This document shows, piece by piece, positions 1-7,399 of a stretch of 64,000 nucleotides of DNA. The notes below the pieces were generated by a model. The model did no database searches, had not been told where the DNA came from, and saw only the letters and a program-made list of their open reading frames with translations. The translations under genes were made by a program, and so were the position numbers. Within the stretch, counting starts at the first letter, position 1, and each line of letters starts with the position of its first letter. The DNA comes from an uncultured Kiloniellaceae bacterium. Lineage in GTDB: Bacteria > Pseudomonadota > Alphaproteobacteria > Kiloniellales > Kiloniellaceae. The stretch spans positions 682,001 to 746,000 of the forward strand of contig CANLSF010000002.1 in the NCBI GenBank assembly GCA_947493695.1. The letters run 5' to 3'.

Positions 1-79
1 CGCCGGTCATGAAAAGTCCATTGCCACAGCTTCTAAAAGCGGCCTGGAGTTCGGATGGGCCGTGTTGCTTCTTGCTCAT
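1..79 (-). CDS. Type I secretion ABC transporter (PrtD-like), N-terminal fragment
   Basis: Only the first 26 codons are inside the window; the gene runs off the left edge. The ATG is at 77-79. The visible peptide begins MSKKQHGPSELQAAFRSC and continues toward LFMTG. That resembles the N-terminus of PrtD/HlyB-type secretion permease-ATPases, where a short cytosolic segment with an alternating Leu/Ala/Arg helix precedes the first membrane span. It lies directly downstream of, and on the same strand as, the giant RTX gene, which is where a dedicated exporter is usually found. The match is short, so the call leans partly on context. If right, the protein energises one-step export of the RTX protein across both membranes. 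Confidence 0.5.
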   Translation of the reverse strand, partial: MSKKQHGPSELQAAFRSCGNGLFMTG

Positions 80-124
80 ATCGGGCCTCTGTTGCGAGGG
101 TGGGCAGAATCTGTGAAAGCGAGA

Positions 125-150
125 TGGGCCCGGTTTGATCACCGGGCCCA
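125..150 (-). terminator. Strong hairpin downstream of the RTX gene
   Basis: A perfect 10-bp inverted repeat, TGGGCCCGGT and ACCGGGCCCA, encloses the loop TTGATC, 12 bases past the RTX stop codon. On the minus strand it is followed by a short stretch that is only moderately T-rich. It is therefore either a weak terminator or a 3' stabiliser and attenuator separating the RTX transcript from the following secretion gene. Confidence 0.6.
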
Positions 151-162
151 CTTCAAGACGCC

Positions 163-3100
163 TTAGATGGCGACGTCGTCCTGGCTCAATTCAGCTTCGG
201 AAACGCCAACCAGCGTGACCGAATCTCCATTGCCAAGATCGATGACAAGATCATCTCCATCTTCTTCAGCCGCGGCCTGTACATCCGCAAAGGATGCAAA
301 GCCGAAGTCAGTCAGATCGAGCTCATCACGGCCGTTGCCGAAGTCGAGGACGGTGTCCTGGCCGGTTCCCATTTCGAAGACAAAGATGTCTTCACCGGAA
401 CCGCCTTCGAGGCGATCATTGCCCGTGCCACCGTTGATGATGTCGTCACCAGAGCCTGCACAGACGAGATCGTTGCCCGCACCGCCATTGATGTTGTCGT
501 CACCGCGGCCACCCTCGAGAACGTCGTTTCCGGCACCGCCTTCGATGTTGTCGTCACCACGACCGCCATCGATAAAGTCGTTGCCTTCACCACCGATGAC
601 GTCGTCATCGCCACGACCGGCATTGATCACGTCATCGCCGTCACCACCGTCGATCTCGTCGTCGTCACGGCCACCTTCGATAGCGTCGTTGCCATCGCCG
701 CCGTTGATGATGTCATTACCGCGACCGCCGTTGAGTTCATCGTCGGCAGCACCGCCATTGATTTCCTCATCGCCTCGACCGCCGTCGATGACAATCGGGT
801 CGATCTCAACCGGTGCTTCACCAACGATGAAGCTCTCAGCATTGAGGTCACCGACGTCGACGCCAACCAGGGTGATCTGATCGCCATTTCCCAAGTCGAT
901 GACCGTGTTGTCACCGTCCTGCTGGGCAGCAGCGATCACCGCATCACCGTCAGCAAAGTTGAAGTCGCTGACATCGATGAAGTCACCGGTTCCCACAAAA
1001 GTATCGAAGTCGAGAACGGTATCGGATCCGGTGCCTTGCTCGAACACAAAGGTATCGCGTCCGCCACCGCCTTCGAGGCTGTCGTTTCCGGCACCTCCGT
1101 TGAGGACGTCGGCACCGCCTTCGTTCGCAAGACGGTCAACCACAATGCGCAGCAGTTGCTCGTTGCCGCCGTTGCGGGTGAAATCGCCTTCAACCGGATC
1201 AACAATGGTTCCGGCTGCAGTGGTTCCGCCCAGAATATTCTGTGGCGTTGCGTCCGGGTTGCCTTCCGATCCGTTGAAGCCGGGATGAGTCCCGACAACA
1301 CCGCCTTCGGTCGTGCCCTGGTTAGCTGCTGTCTGATTCAGGAATGCAGCCGCTTCCTCGTTGTTGACCTCGGTACCGGCATCGAGAACGTCGTTGCCGA
1401 AGCGCTCGATAACCAGGGGACCAAGGAAGTTGCCGTTCTCGTCGAAGATCGCATCGCTGCGGGCATCGTCGGGTGCGGCGAGGAAGGCATCATTCGACGG
1501 GATGATCATCGTCGCCCAGGTGAAGAAACCCTGACCAACCTGACTTGGGTCTACATCCAGAACAAATGATGCGGTCTCACCCGGATCAATCGGACCGGGG
1601 ACGCCCGCACCGCCGCCAATCGTGGCATCCACACCGTTGTCACCGACCTGCTGGTTGAACTCTGCTGCAATGCCTTCGACGATCCCATCCTCGGCCAGAC
1701 GCTCCAGACCCAGGCTGGCGGCTTCACCAGCTGTGAAGAGATCAAAGTTCTCGGCATTGTGGAAACCGAACCAGACCGGGGTCAGGAAAGTTCCGCCTTC
1801 CCCCAGCGTGTTAGTCACAGAGACCCGCACAGCCGTTCCGGAACCGACTTCATCGCCGCGCAGAATGTCATTGCCGTCACCGCCCGAGAGTTCATCGTTC
1901 CCGGCACCACCGGCCAGTAGGTTGTCTTCGGCATTGCCAGATAGCACATCATCGTTTTCCGACCCGGTCAGATTCTCGATACTGGTCAGGCTGTCCTGCA
2001 CGATATTGCCGTTGACTTCGTAGGAAGCCACGCCGGTCCCGTCATCTTCAAGGCTGGCCGTGACACCCACGCCGATATCCTGGAAGTCAGCCGTATCGAT
2101 CCCTTCACCACCGTCAAGGGCGTCGTTACCGCCACCACCTTGCAGCACGTCGTTGCCTTCACCGCCGGAAAGATCATCGGCACCGCCGCGTCCCACCAGC
2201 AGATCGTCTCCGCCGTTGCCGCTCAGGGCATTGTCGCCGCCGTCTCCGAAGAGCTGATCGTCGTTCTGCGAGCCGTCGAGGTTTTCGAAACCGTCGAACT
2301 GCTCGAACACCGTCACACCAGGAGCAGGCTCATAACTGGCATTTCCAGACGCCAGATCAGCGACGACCTCAGCGCCGATGTTGATGAAGCTGTTAGTGTC
2401 GATGCCCTCGCCGCCGGAGAGGTCATCAACGCCACCACCGCCAGCGATGAAATCGTTTCCCGCGCCACCGTCAATCGCGTTCGGGGCACCTCCATTGGCT
2501 ATAATGGTGTCGTTGTTGGCCGAGCCTTCAACGTTTTCGATTCCGGTGAAGCTGTCGGTCACGGTATTGCCGTTCACGATGTAATCGGCAGAACCGCTGC
2601 CGTCAGCGTTCAGGGTGACATTGACGTCCACACCAATGTCGCTGAAGCTGATGGTGTCGATACCTTCACCACCGTCAACAACGTCGTTGCCGCCACCGCC
2701 ACGCAGCAGGTCGTTGCCTTCGCCACCCAAGAGGGTATCGCCGCCACGGCCGCCGCTCAGTTCATCGTCGCCTTCCAAACCCGAGAGTTCGTTGGCTGCA
2801 TCGTCACCGATAATCACGTCTGCATCGTTTGAGCCGACAACATTCTCAATGTTCTCCAGATTGTCGGTCTCGCTCACTGCGACAAACCCGTCAGAACCGG
2901 CATCACTTGCGATGTCGACAACGACCGGGCCGCCAGCACCCGCGGGCGCGTTGTGCAGATGGATCGGGCTCAGCGTTCCATTACCGATATTCACAGGCAG
3001 CAAATCAGTCTGATTCAAGCCGGAGATCGAGAGATCAGTTGTGTAGCTGACACTGCCATCTGGAGCGACCGTGAAAACCACGCTGGCTTCACCTGAAGCA

Positions 3101-3999
3101 TCGGTATCAACAGGAGCAGGGGTTTCCTGGGCACCATCCAGCTGAGCTGAGAAAACGACCGTTCCGTAACCGAACGCATCGCGGTTGTCTTCAGACAGTT
3201 CCAGTTGACCACGCAGTTCACCCGAGGGGAAATCAGAGGTGTGAATGTTGAAGTAGAGGTTTCCGACAACGCCTTGGTTCACAATCTCGGAAGGCTCAAT
3301 TCCATCGTTGGGATTGACCAGGAAAAGGTTTTCGATGGTGACGTCGAAGCCTGTATCGCGGGTCGCTTCACCTGCAGCCAGGTCCACCGTCACGCCAACG
3401 TCGAGGTCGTCGAAGCGTACAGTGTCGATACCTTCACCACCGTCGAGATCATCTTCACCTAAGCCACCGGTCAGCTCGTCATCGCCGGAGCCCGTCTCGA
3501 TGACATCATCTCCAGTGCCGCCATCTACGACATCCGCAGAACCTGAAGCAGAAGACACAAAATCGTCGTCTCCACCCCCCAGGCCGACAGCCCCGTTGAT
3601 CTCTCCGCCTTCGATCTCAACGTTGTCGTCGCCGGAACCCAAACGGATGTCTCCGTTGATCTCGCCTTCCGACTGTTCGAAATTTGTGGAGCCTTCAGAG
3701 CCCGTCGCATCGATTGCAACCGCTCCACTGATCGAACCACTGTTGACGATATCCGTCTCTTCGCCGGTTACCTTGAGTCCAACGTCGCCGCCGGAAACCG
3801 AGCCTTCGTTCGAAACCGTCACGCCGTCGCCGGTAACTTTGATACCAACCTCACCGGCGGTCACAGGACCCTCGCTGGTCACGTCGGCATCATCTGCAGA
3901 TACCAGGATGCCGATTTCGTCGGCCCTGACCCGGCCCACCGATACATCCGCACCGTCTGCGGCAATGGTGATGCCCGCCTCTTTATCGTCGTAAGCCAT
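163..3999 (-). CDS. Giant RTX calcium-binding secreted protein with CHRD and spondin_N domains
   Basis: A very acidic protein of 1278 residues with no N-terminal signal peptide, as expected for a type I secretion substrate. Residues 1-150 are degenerate autotransporter-like repeats of the VTNEGS / NSGSISG type. Many GGxGxDxLxGGxG calcium-binding nonapeptides follow. Four modules starting GGEGIDT lie near residues 190, 446, 533 and 635. CHRD motifs (YFNIHT and GELRGQ near 250; HLHNAPAGAGGP near 350) interrupt the RTX array. A spondin_N-like domain (LTPVWFGFHNAENFDLFTAG) spans about 724-957. A serralysin-type C-terminal module (DTFVFEQGTGSDTVLDF ... GNGDQITLVGV) occurs internally near 978-1055 and again at the C-terminus, 1201-1278. 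The ATG at 3999 is preferred over a TTG one codon upstream because AAGGAG lies 7 bases before it. Likely an adhesin or matrix protein; no enzymatic domain was seen. Confidence 0.9.
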   Translation of the reverse strand: MAYDDKEAGITIAADGADVSVGRVRADEIGILVSADDADVTSEGPVTAGEVGIKVTGDGVTVSNEGSVSGGDVGLKVTGEETDIVNSGSISGAVAIDATGSEGSTNFEQSEGEINGDIRLGSGDDNVEIEGGEINGAVGLGGGDDDFVSSASGSADVVDGGTGDDVIETGSGDDELTGGLGEDDLDGGEGIDTVRFDDLDVGVTVDLAAGEATRDTGFDVTIENLFLVNPNDGIEPSEIVNQGVVGNLYFNIHTSDFPSGELRGQLELSEDNRDAFGYGTVVFSAQLDGAQETPAPVDTDASGEASVVFTVAPDGSVSYTTDLSISGLNQTDLLPVNIGNGTLSPIHLHNAPAGAGGPVVVDIASDAGSDGFVAVSETDNLENIENVVGSNDADVIIGDDAANELSGLEGDDELSGGRGGDTLLGGEGNDLLRGGGGNDVVDGGEGIDTISFSDIGVDVNVTLNADGSGSADYIVNGNTVTDSFTGIENVEGSANNDTIIANGGAPNAIDGGAGNDFIAGGGGVDDLSGGEGIDTNSFINIGAEVVADLASGNASYEPAPGVTVFEQFDGFENLDGSQNDDQLFGDGGDNALSGNGGDDLLVGRGGADDLSGGEGNDVLQGGGGNDALDGGEGIDTADFQDIGVGVTASLEDDGTGVASYEVNGNIVQDSLTSIENLTGSENDDVLSGNAEDNLLAGGAGNDELSGGDGNDILRGDEVGSGTAVRVSVTNTLGEGGTFLTPVWFGFHNAENFDLFTAGEAASLGLERLAEDGIVEGIAAEFNQQVGDNGVDATIGGGAGVPGPIDPGETASFVLDVDPSQVGQGFFTWATMIIPSNDAFLAAPDDARSDAIFDENGNFLGPLVIERFGNDVLDAGTEVNNEEAAAFLNQTAANQGTTEGGVVGTHPGFNGSEGNPDATPQNILGGTTAAGTIVDPVEGDFTRNGGNEQLLRIVVDRLANEGGADVLNGGAGNDSLEGGGGRDTFVFEQGTGSDTVLDFDTFVGTGDFIDVSDFNFADGDAVIAAAQQDGDNTVIDLGNGDQITLVGVDVGDLNAESFIVGEAPVEIDPIVIDGGRGDEEINGGAADDELNGGRGNDIINGGDGNDAIEGGRDDDEIDGGDGDDVINAGRGDDDVIGGEGNDFIDGGRGDDNIEGGAGNDVLEGGRGDDNINGGAGNDLVCAGSGDDIINGGTGNDRLEGGSGEDIFVFEMGTGQDTVLDFGNGRDELDLTDFGFASFADVQAAAEEDGDDLVIDLGNGDSVTLVGVSEAELSQDDVAI
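395..785 (-). repeat. Uninterrupted RTX nonapeptide block
   Basis: This stretch of the RTX gene codes for roughly 14 consecutive 9-residue units of the form GGxGDDxIx, for example GGRGNDIIN, GGDGNDAIE and GGAGNDVLE. At the DNA level the coding strand repeats GGC-GGT-...-GAT/AAC-GAC. In this family each pair of units forms a calcium-binding parallel beta-roll that folds only outside the cell. Confidence 0.85.
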
Positions 4000-4380
4000 C
4001 AAAATACTCCTTGAGAAAGTGTTAACGACGGGCAGTCAACACCGCAGATCCGGAGTTTTATTCATTTATTTTCAGTCACATAAAAGTTAGACTAGATTGA
4101 TTGTTGATCTAAACATCGAAGCGCCTCGTAAGAGCATTACAGAGGGAAGTTTTACTTTCCCTCCAACCCTCCCGAGAGATCCTTTCTTTCCGAAGATTCA
4201 GTAGATGAAGAACTCCATCACGAATGATGCGGGTATCACGCTTGAACTCACCCTGCACTTTCGGCCATAACAGGCCCATAGCGATGCGGCGCCCCTGCTT
4301 CTGCGCAGGCTCATCGCGCCAGGGATTTACGTTCCCAGCCGCGCCTGGAACAAAACATACAAAACAGAGAGAAAACTGAT
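4000..4380. other. Divergent intergenic region upstream of the RTX gene
   Basis: No convincing gene in 381 bases. It must hold the promoters of the RTX gene (minus) and the Gfo/Idh/MocA gene (plus). AAGGAG at 4007-4012 (minus) is the RTX ribosome binding site. GAGGGAA / TTCCCTC form a 7-bp hairpin at 4142-4163 without a T tract. A loose inverted repeat TTAGA...TCTAA lies near 4086-4114 in an A+T-rich stretch and could be a promoter or operator. Confidence 0.4.
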
Positions 4381-5349
4381 ATGAACCAGGTTCAATGGGG
4401 TATCGTCGGCTGTGGCGACGTAACGGAAGTCAAAAGCGGGCCGGCTCTTCAAAAAGCACCGAGATCAGGCGTTGCTGCCGTTATGCGGCGCGATGGTGAA
4501 AAGGCAGCTGACTATGCCAGACGCCACGGCGTTGCAAAGTCATATGATTCGGCGCAGCAGCTCATCGACGATCCCGACGTCAACGCCATCTATATCGCGA
4601 CACCCCCGGATAGCCATTGTGAGCTCACTCTGGCTGCCCTCAACGTCGGCAAGCCAGTCCTGGTCGAGAAACCGATGTCCCTGACTCTGGACGAGGGAAA
4701 GATCATGGCTGGCGCGGCTAAAGAAAGCGGGCAATCCCTGGTCGTCGCCTTTTACCGCCGCGCCCTCCCGCGCTTTGAGCGTATGCGCGAAATCATCCAC
4801 GACGGTACCATTGGTGTTCCGCGCTGCGCATCGGTGGTTCAGCGCATGCATGCGCCGGACAGTGGCAACGACAGTTGGCGGCTTGATCCCAAGGTCGGTG
4901 GCGGGGGATTCTTCGCGGATATGCAGTCCCATACGATTGACTGGCTCAGCCACGTCTTTGGCCCCGCTAAAACAGTTCAGGCGCAGGTACGCCGTCAGAA
5001 CAAAACCCACGCAGCGGAAGACCTGGTGAGTTTCACGTTGGGATATGACGAGATCCTCGCATCAGGCCTCTGCACCTACAGTGTTGGGGAGCAGGCGGAA
5101 TCAGTCACGGTTCTGGGCGACAAGGGCTCCGTGTCCATGGGTTTCTTCCGACCCAGCAACATCACGCTGACAACGGCGGAAGGAACACGTGAACTGGAGC
5201 TCCCGGATCCGCCGCATGTTCATCAGCCCTTCGTGGAGAAAATCGTCGCGCATCTGCTCGACGGCGCCGCCAATCCCTGTGCGCCTGAAGTCGGCTTACA
5301 GACCATGGAAGTTCTTGAGCAGGTCTATAAGGATTTCGCGAGAACTTAA
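4381..5349 (+). CDS. Gfo/Idh/MocA family NAD(P)-dependent oxidoreductase
   Basis: A protein of 322 residues, normal for the family. The N-terminal Rossmann fold starts with WGIVGCGDVTE, the dinucleotide-binding GxGxx(T/A) turn. The diagnostic EKPMSL motif near residue 93 carries the conserved lysine. The C-terminal alpha/beta domain contains GGGGFFADMQSHTIDW, matching the substrate-domain segment with the conserved acid and histidine. Such enzymes oxidise or reduce sugars, inositols or sugar-nucleotide derivatives using NAD(P). The substrate cannot be read from the sequence. It stands alone between the RTX gene and an L,D-transpeptidase gene on the same strand 164 bases downstream. Confidence 0.88.
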   Translation: MNQVQWGIVGCGDVTEVKSGPALQKAPRSGVAAVMRRDGEKAADYARRHGVAKSYDSAQQLIDDPDVNAIYIATPPDSHCELTLAALNVGKPVLVEKPMSLTLDEGKIMAGAAKESGQSLVVAFYRRALPRFERMREIIHDGTIGVPRCASVVQRMHAPDSGNDSWRLDPKVGGGGFFADMQSHTIDWLSHVFGPAKTVQAQVRRQNKTHAAEDLVSFTLGYDEILASGLCTYSVGEQAESVTVLGDKGSVSMGFFRPSNITLTTAEGTRELELPDPPHVHQPFVEKIVAHLLDGAANPCAPEVGLQTMEVLEQVYKDFART

Positions 5350-5434
5350 CCGCTCAAGACAAAGAAACGGCTGCCGAGGCCTGATGGTCAAATTTTGACC
5401 AAATTTCCTTGCGATTTTACGCCTTGTATCGAAT

Positions 5435-5473
5435 GAACGACCGCTCGCCCGTCTCCGTCAAGAACGGTCGCTC
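5435..5473 (+). promoter_or_regulatory. Paired TetR-like operator sites
   Basis: Two near-identical 12-mers, GAACGACCGCTC at 5435-5446 and GAACGGTCGCTC at 5462-5473, match at 10 of 12 positions. Each is quasi-palindromic (GARCG-N2-CGYTC), and the starts are 27 bp apart. Their outer flanks also form an imperfect inverted repeat (GAATGAACGACCG / CGGTCGCTCATTC, 5431-5477). They lie 41 bp before the L,D-transpeptidase start, a sensible position for a repressor. The motif resembles AcrR/TetR operators. No such regulator gene is adjacent. Confidence 0.45.
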
Positions 5474-5513
5474 ATTCATTACGCGAGCCTAGAAGCCGGG
5501 AAAAGACCTCACG

Positions 5514-6284
5514 ATGTCCAGAAAGAAGCCAGACAACCACAAGCGCTTATTCGTCACAGGTGCCCTGAGCGCAGCTGCTACACTGGGCCTTGGGAGCTTT
5601 TATGCTCTGGGACGTCCTTACTGGGTGCCTACGCTGCGCAAACTGGAGGGAAGGCAGACGGTTAGCTCGGCGCTTGAACACTACGGACAAAGCGCTTCTG
5701 CCCGGCTGACACCATACTTCGAAGCCGCCGGCGTTTCTTTTCCTCCCCGACGCATTACTCTGCTGGCGCTCAAACAGGAACGAAAGCTCGAAGTCTGGGC
5801 ACAGGATGCTACTGCAGACTCAAGTGATGCGCCTTTCGTCTACATCAGAGACTACGATATCCGCAAAGCGAGTGGCGTCGCGGGCCCAAAGCTGCGCGAA
5901 GGCGACCGGCAGGTCCCGGAAGGCTTGTATGAGATCGAAGGTCTGAATCCGAACAGCAGCTATCATCTTTCGATGAAGCTGAACTATCCCAATGCCTTTG
6001 ATTTAAAGCACGCGCATGCCGAGGGCAGGACTCAACCCGGCAGCAATATTTTCATCCACGGCAATTCGGTTTCCGTCGGCTGTCTGGCCATGGGAGACAC
6101 GGTAATCGAGGAACTTTTCGTGCTCACGGCGATGACAGGTCGTGAAAAGGTAACTGTTGCAATCGCTCCGCGCGATCCACGCGTGAAGGTCCTCAAGGCC
6201 GATCCGAAATCCATGCCCGCCTGGACGCCTGAACTTTACGAGGCCATTATTACTGAATTCGGGAAGTATTCACGACCTATTTGA
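5514..6284 (+). CDS. L,D-transpeptidase (YkuD family, YafK-like)
   Basis: A protein of 256 residues. Positively charged residues and one hydrophobic segment (about residues 12-35) form an uncleaved signal anchor or signal peptide, so the enzyme should act in the periplasm. The catalytic YkuD signature appears as FIHGNSVSVGCLAMGD near residue 180-195, with the nucleophilic Cys and the upstream His. The family makes 3-3 peptidoglycan cross-links or joins proteins to peptidoglycan; YafK-type members can instead cleave such links. Two operator-like sites lie just upstream. The family is clear; which reaction it performs is not. Confidence 0.85.
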   Translation: MSRKKPDNHKRLFVTGALSAAATLGLGSFYALGRPYWVPTLRKLEGRQTVSSALEHYGQSASARLTPYFEAAGVSFPPRRITLLALKQERKLEVWAQDATADSSDAPFVYIRDYDIRKASGVAGPKLREGDRQVPEGLYEIEGLNPNSSYHLSMKLNYPNAFDLKHAHAEGRTQPGSNIFIHGNSVSVGCLAMGDTVIEELFVLTAMTGREKVTVAIAPRDPRVKVLKADPKSMPAWTPELYEAIITEFGKYSRPI

Positions 6285-6535
6285 TTTTTGTTCGGCCACT
6301 AGAGCTTACATAGACAATCTGCAGGTTTATCCGAATCGAACAGCGCGCCCTCCATCGTCAAGTCTCCGATTTTGTTTCTACACTACTAAACGCGAACTAC
6401 TTGGCCGTATCGAGTGGTCAGCGCGGTATATTTTTTAAATTGCAAAGTCTGGTGCTCCCGTAGGAAACTTCATGCATTGTTGTAAAGTCAGAGTTTTCGC
6501 GGCTCTGTATCAAAGCGGTCGGGGGAGCGCGACAT

Positions 6536-7288
6536 ATGACGAAGGGCTATACTGAAGATTTTTTTGATGACCTTGAAGACACTCAGATACCGTCGGCCCG
6601 CGCCATCGTTCCACTGCTTCGCAGTATCGTAAAACCAACCTCGGTTGTCGACGTCGGCTGCGGCCGAGGCTTCTGGTTACGGGAGTTCGCTCAGCAGGGC
6701 GCAGACCGTGTCTTTGGTCTCGATGGTCCTTGGGCGCCTGTCGATAAACTCGCAATCCCTCAGGAGAGGTTCAAGAGCTGTAACTTAGACAGCGCGATCA
6801 GCCTGAACGAAACTTTCGATATGGCTATGAGCCTCGAAGTCGCCGAACATCTGCCTCCCGAGCGGGCAAGAGGCTTCGTCAATGATATCTGCGGTCTCGC
6901 GCCGGTCGTGTTCTTCGGCGCCGCCATTCCGGGACAAGGCGGACAGCATCACTATAACGAACAATGGCCAAGCTTTTGGGCAACGCTGTTTGAGGAAAAC
7001 GGCTATTTGACCTACGACATCATACGCCCGGAATTCTGGACCAACGACAGCGTAACCTGGTGGTACAAACAGAATACAGCCCTATTCGTCAAGGCGTCCC
7101 AAGCTGAAAAAATGACTGCTTTGCAGGCCTACAAACCTTGCAAAGCGAAAAACCTGCACTCGCTGGTTCACCCGGAACTCTTCGATCAGAAGATTAGAGC
7201 CGCAAATCCAGGGTTCAGCCGCTGGCTGAAGAGTGGAAAAATGGCCTTTTTAAAATCGATAAATAAATCTTCATCAAAAATCATATAA
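6536..7288 (+). CDS. Class I SAM-dependent methyltransferase
   Basis: A protein of 250 residues. Motif I of Rossmann methyltransferases is VVDVGCGRGFWLREF near residue 38-52. It is followed by an acidic residue after the next strand (FGLDG) and a later MSLEVAEHLPPERA segment typical of the Methyltransf_11/23 group. The start is supported by GGGGAG about 8 bases upstream. The acceptor is unknown. Its neighbours, an asparagine synthase and a glycosyltransferase, suggest work on a surface sugar or a sugar-linked metabolite. The gene and its flanks are visibly richer in A+T than the rest of the window, which may point to acquisition by transfer. Confidence 0.8.
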   Translation: MTKGYTEDFFDDLEDTQIPSARAIVPLLRSIVKPTSVVDVGCGRGFWLREFAQQGADRVFGLDGPWAPVDKLAIPQERFKSCNLDSAISLNETFDMAMSLEVAEHLPPERARGFVNDICGLAPVVFFGAAIPGQGGQHHYNEQWPSFWATLFEENGYLTYDIIRPEFWTNDSVTWWYKQNTALFVKASQAEKMTALQAYKPCKAKNLHSLVHPELFDQKIRAANPGFSRWLKSGKMAFLKSINKSSSKII

Positions 7289-7399
7289 ATCGGGCAATAA
7301 GCTTACTTAATCATTAGAGTCTAATCTACTAAATAGAGCGGAGCAGATGCGCCTCTACAACAGGTCATCCGTGGCATTTCCATCTGAAACGGATCTGCC

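Noticed and set aside
135-140. TTGATC as half of an FNR site
   Set aside because: It is the loop of a perfect 10-bp hairpin after the RTX gene and has no second half-site at the right spacing.
395-785. CRISPR-like regular repeats
   Set aside because: The periodicity is 27 bp in frame with the RTX nonapeptides; there are no unique spacers of constant length and no cas genes.
167-880. Long plus-strand open frame rich in Ser and Pro, opposite the RTX gene
   Set aside because: It is the reverse-strand shadow of the GGC/GAC-rich RTX repeats, lacks a ribosome site and has only low-complexity composition. The same holds for the other plus-strand frames up to 3994.
4000-4002. TTG as start of the RTX protein
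   Set aside because: The ATG one codon later has the better distance to AAGGAG. The same reasoning was used for the amidase (TTG at 32278) and the hemerythrin (TTG at 26281).
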